A DNA stretch of 64,000 nucleotides, from positions 1-64,000 of the forward strand of contig NZ_BBJJ01000038.1 in assembly GCF_000739815.1 (NCBI RefSeq). Direction: 5' to 3'. The notes beneath the pieces are model-generated. The model was not told the DNA's origin and searched no databases. It saw only the letters and a program-made list of their open reading frames with translations. This stretch comes from Paraburkholderia mimosarum LMG 23256 = NBRC 106338. Its GTDB lineage: Bacteria; Pseudomonadota; Gammaproteobacteria; Burkholderiales; Burkholderiaceae. The position numbers were made by a program, and so were the translations under genes. Position 1 is the first letter of the stretch. Every line of letters starts with the position of its first letter. This document shows positions 62,612 through 64,000 of this stretch, one piece after another.

Positions 62612-63040
62612 TCATTGTGCTTCCCGCATCCATGGCGTAAAGGTGACGCCTACCAGCAATCCTTCCGGCCCGATGAAGCGACTGACGGTCTGGCCCCACG
62701 GCTCGTTCCGGTTACTGACCAGCATCCGATACCCTCGTGATTCGAGTTCCGCGGTAGCCGCCGCGACGTCTTCGACTTCGAACTCAATCCAGGCTTGCGG
62801 AATGGGTACGTCATGAGGCCACGCATCCGTGCCGAAGCACGACTGCGCCGCCTGGGGGAGTGGCCACAGCGCAAACGAATTTGCGCCTTTCAGATTTTCG
62901 GTATGCAGGTAGCCGCCATTCTCTTCCTTGAAGGGGATACCGAACGCTCGACTGTAAAGCCCGCGGCTTGCCTGGGGATCAGTGACGATCGGGCCAAATC
63001 CCGCGATGAACAACGCTGTGGCCTTTAGGATCTCTTCCAT
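62612..63040 (-). CDS. VOC family (glyoxalase-like) protein
   Basis: A 142-residue single vicinal-oxygen-chelate protein: FIAGFGPIVTDPQASRGLYS, FGIPFKEENGGYLHTENLKG, then IEFEVEDVAAATAELESRGY and a late FIGPEGLLVGVTFTPWM. The usual metal-binding set is incomplete to the eye, so it may be a binding or resistance protein. An AAAGGAG site precedes the ATG. It lies 50 bases upstream of the lysE-like gene and is likely cotranscribed. Confidence 0.87.
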   Translation of the reverse strand: MEEILKATALFIAGFGPIVTDPQASRGLYSRAFGIPFKEENGGYLHTENLKGANSFALWPLPQAAQSCFGTDAWPHDVPIPQAWIEFEVEDVAAATAELESRGYRMLVSNRNEPWGQTVSRFIGPEGLLVGVTFTPWMREAQ

Positions 63041-63301
63041 GGCTTCTCCTTTGCCGCGAATGAGCGGCTCCTCGAGGAACGAATACGTCCGCCCGCGCCC
63101 GTCGAACTAAAGTGGCGCCCGGTGTTCAGGTAACGCGGGGCATGGATGAGTGTAGGCCTGTTTCAGGTTCCCGGCAGGCATCTGAATCAATCAGCGCCTC
63201 CCCAAAAACAGCGCGGCAGTGCTCATCGCACCGCCGCGCCGCTCGACCCAGCGCTGTCGGCAAATAAAAACTCTGTGTGCCGCGCTCACCTGCGCCGCCG
63301 G

Positions 63302-63548
63302 TTCGCTATAACGCACACGCTGCGAGATCACGATCGCAACCACCGCCAGCACGGCCGGCACGGCCGGCACCGCGAGCATCGCGAGAAATCGCGCTGCATT
63401 GCCAGCAGAGACCCAGCAGCGCGCCGCCGATGGCCGAGCCAAAAATGCTGCCGAAGCGGCCCATCCCCAGCATCCAGCTCCTACAAGTTGCGCGCGCAAC
63501 GGTCTTATAGCAGCCCGGAGCATAAGCGTTGAGGCCCGTTTGAGCACC
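63302..63548 (-). pseudogene. MFS transporter C-terminal fragment
   Basis: The minus strand encodes GAQTGLNAYAPGCYKTVARA, WMLGMGRFGSIFGSAIGGAL in one frame, then, after a shift near 63386, FLAMLAVPAVPAVLAVVAIV. These are transmembrane segments 10-12 of an AAHS-type (4-hydroxybenzoate) transporter. The N-terminal two thirds are missing. Confidence 0.7.
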
Positions 63549-63672
63549 ACTCAAGCCGTGATCGTCGCGAAGGCGCGTCGCGGCACGGTCGAGGGTTTCA
63601 GCGAGCGCACCGCGATGAAATCGGCGATACAGCGCCGGCAAAAGTCACCATGGCACTGACCGTGCAGCAACG

Positions 63673-64000
63673 CTAACCGCGGGATCGCGAGGCGGCCTCC
63701 GCGCAAACCTCGCCGATCACCGCGACACCATCGGCGGCACGCACGCCCTGGCCTTCGGGCAATACGAAGATCCGATTGATCTCGGCCTCGGTGAGCCGCG
63801 AGCCCAGTTCGGTCGCCATCCGGGCGAACGCAACGATCGCGGACGCGAGAGCCTCGATATCCGCGCGCGGGCGTCCGCGGAACCCGTCGAGAAGGGGAAA
63901 CGTCTTCAGTTCCCGGATGAGCGCCAACGCCTCTTCGTGCGAGAGACTCGGATCCCGCATGAATGCGATTATGGTCGCCAGACGGAGAACGCCAAGGCAC
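63673..64000 (-). CDS. ATP-grasp acyl-CoA synthetase, C-terminal part, partial
   Basis: The last 108 codons of a protein whose frame stays open to the window edge. LSHEEALALIRELKTFPLLD, GFRGRPRADIEALASAIVAF and LTEAEINRIFVLPEGQGVRA match the C-terminal ATP-grasp subdomain of ADP-forming acetate/acyl-CoA synthetases; the usual final D-x-x (AADGVAVIG) is present. In this family the expected motif is E-I-N-P; here it reads E-I-N-R. The 5' part lies outside the window. Confidence 0.82.
   Translation of the reverse strand, partial: CLGVLRLATIIAFMRDPSLSHEEALALIRELKTFPLLDGFRGRPRADIEALASAIVAFARMATELGSRLTEAEINRIFVLPEGQGVRAADGVAVIGEVCAEAASRSRG

Overview
The window is high-GC DNA from a member of the Burkholderiaceae, most likely Paraburkholderia, Caballeronia or Burkholderia. 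The evidence is a Burkholderia-type trimeric porin, DUF4148 and DUF1059 small proteins, the DUF3141 / phosphotransacylase / acetate kinase / FabI gene set, a c-di-GMP-responsive glycan synthase locus and strongly GC-biased codons. I see no rRNA, tRNA, CRISPR array or intact insertion sequence.

Region 1 (1-18447). The window opens inside a repeat-rich autotransporter. It is followed by a 13-kb block of twelve minus-strand genes that reads as one catabolic unit. In transcription order: flavin monooxygenase, type I extradiol dioxygenase, FAH-family hydrolase, BKACE (beta-keto acid cleavage enzyme), SnoaL-like protein, 3-hydroxyisobutyrate-dehydrogenase-like enzyme, MFS transporter, SDR, serine hydrolase, SDR, acyl-CoA ligase and porin. 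A TetR regulator lies just upstream. The same palindrome (TGTCA-N3-TGACA) covers the -35 box of the operon and lies in the leader of the tetR gene, so a self-regulated TetR circuit is likely. The set fits hydroxylation and meta-cleavage of a phenolic ring followed by CoA-dependent breakdown of a keto acid. The substrate is unknown; a flavonoid-like molecule is one testable idea.

Region 2 (18448-22310). This is a worn segment with two reductase genes that lost their middles (a PhaB remnant and a second SDR remnant), small DUF1059 and DUF3846-like genes, and an intact FAD-linked oxidase with a GYD-domain partner.

Region 3 (22513-31383). A plus-strand exopolysaccharide locus: lipoprotein, small secreted protein, lytic transglycosylase, BcsA-family synthase with a PilZ domain, BcsB, and an NfrA-type TPR/beta-barrel protein where BcsC would be expected. 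A perfect LacI/PurR-like palindrome precedes it.

Region 4 (31444-45217). Envelope and unknown genes: TerC, an outer-membrane protein, SnoaL-like, DUF2950 and DUF3300 proteins, a VIT-like membrane protein, two winged-helix proteins, a two-domain (solute-binding plus SLT) lytic transglycosylase, fragments of a response regulator and an EAL protein, a duplicated zinc-ribbon protein, a GH10 xylanase lipoprotein with a palindromic operator, and two proteins of unknown function.

Region 5 (45231-53188). The DUF3141-phosphotransacylase-ackA-fabI operon, preceded by a hairpin-rich leader; then a second copy of the two-domain transglycosylase and a DUF4148 protein.

Region 6 (53291-64000). A tripartite RND efflux operon converging on its probable two-component regulators, then a frameshifted LysE exporter, a VOC protein, an MFS fragment and the C-terminus of an ATP-grasp acyl-CoA synthetase that leaves the window.
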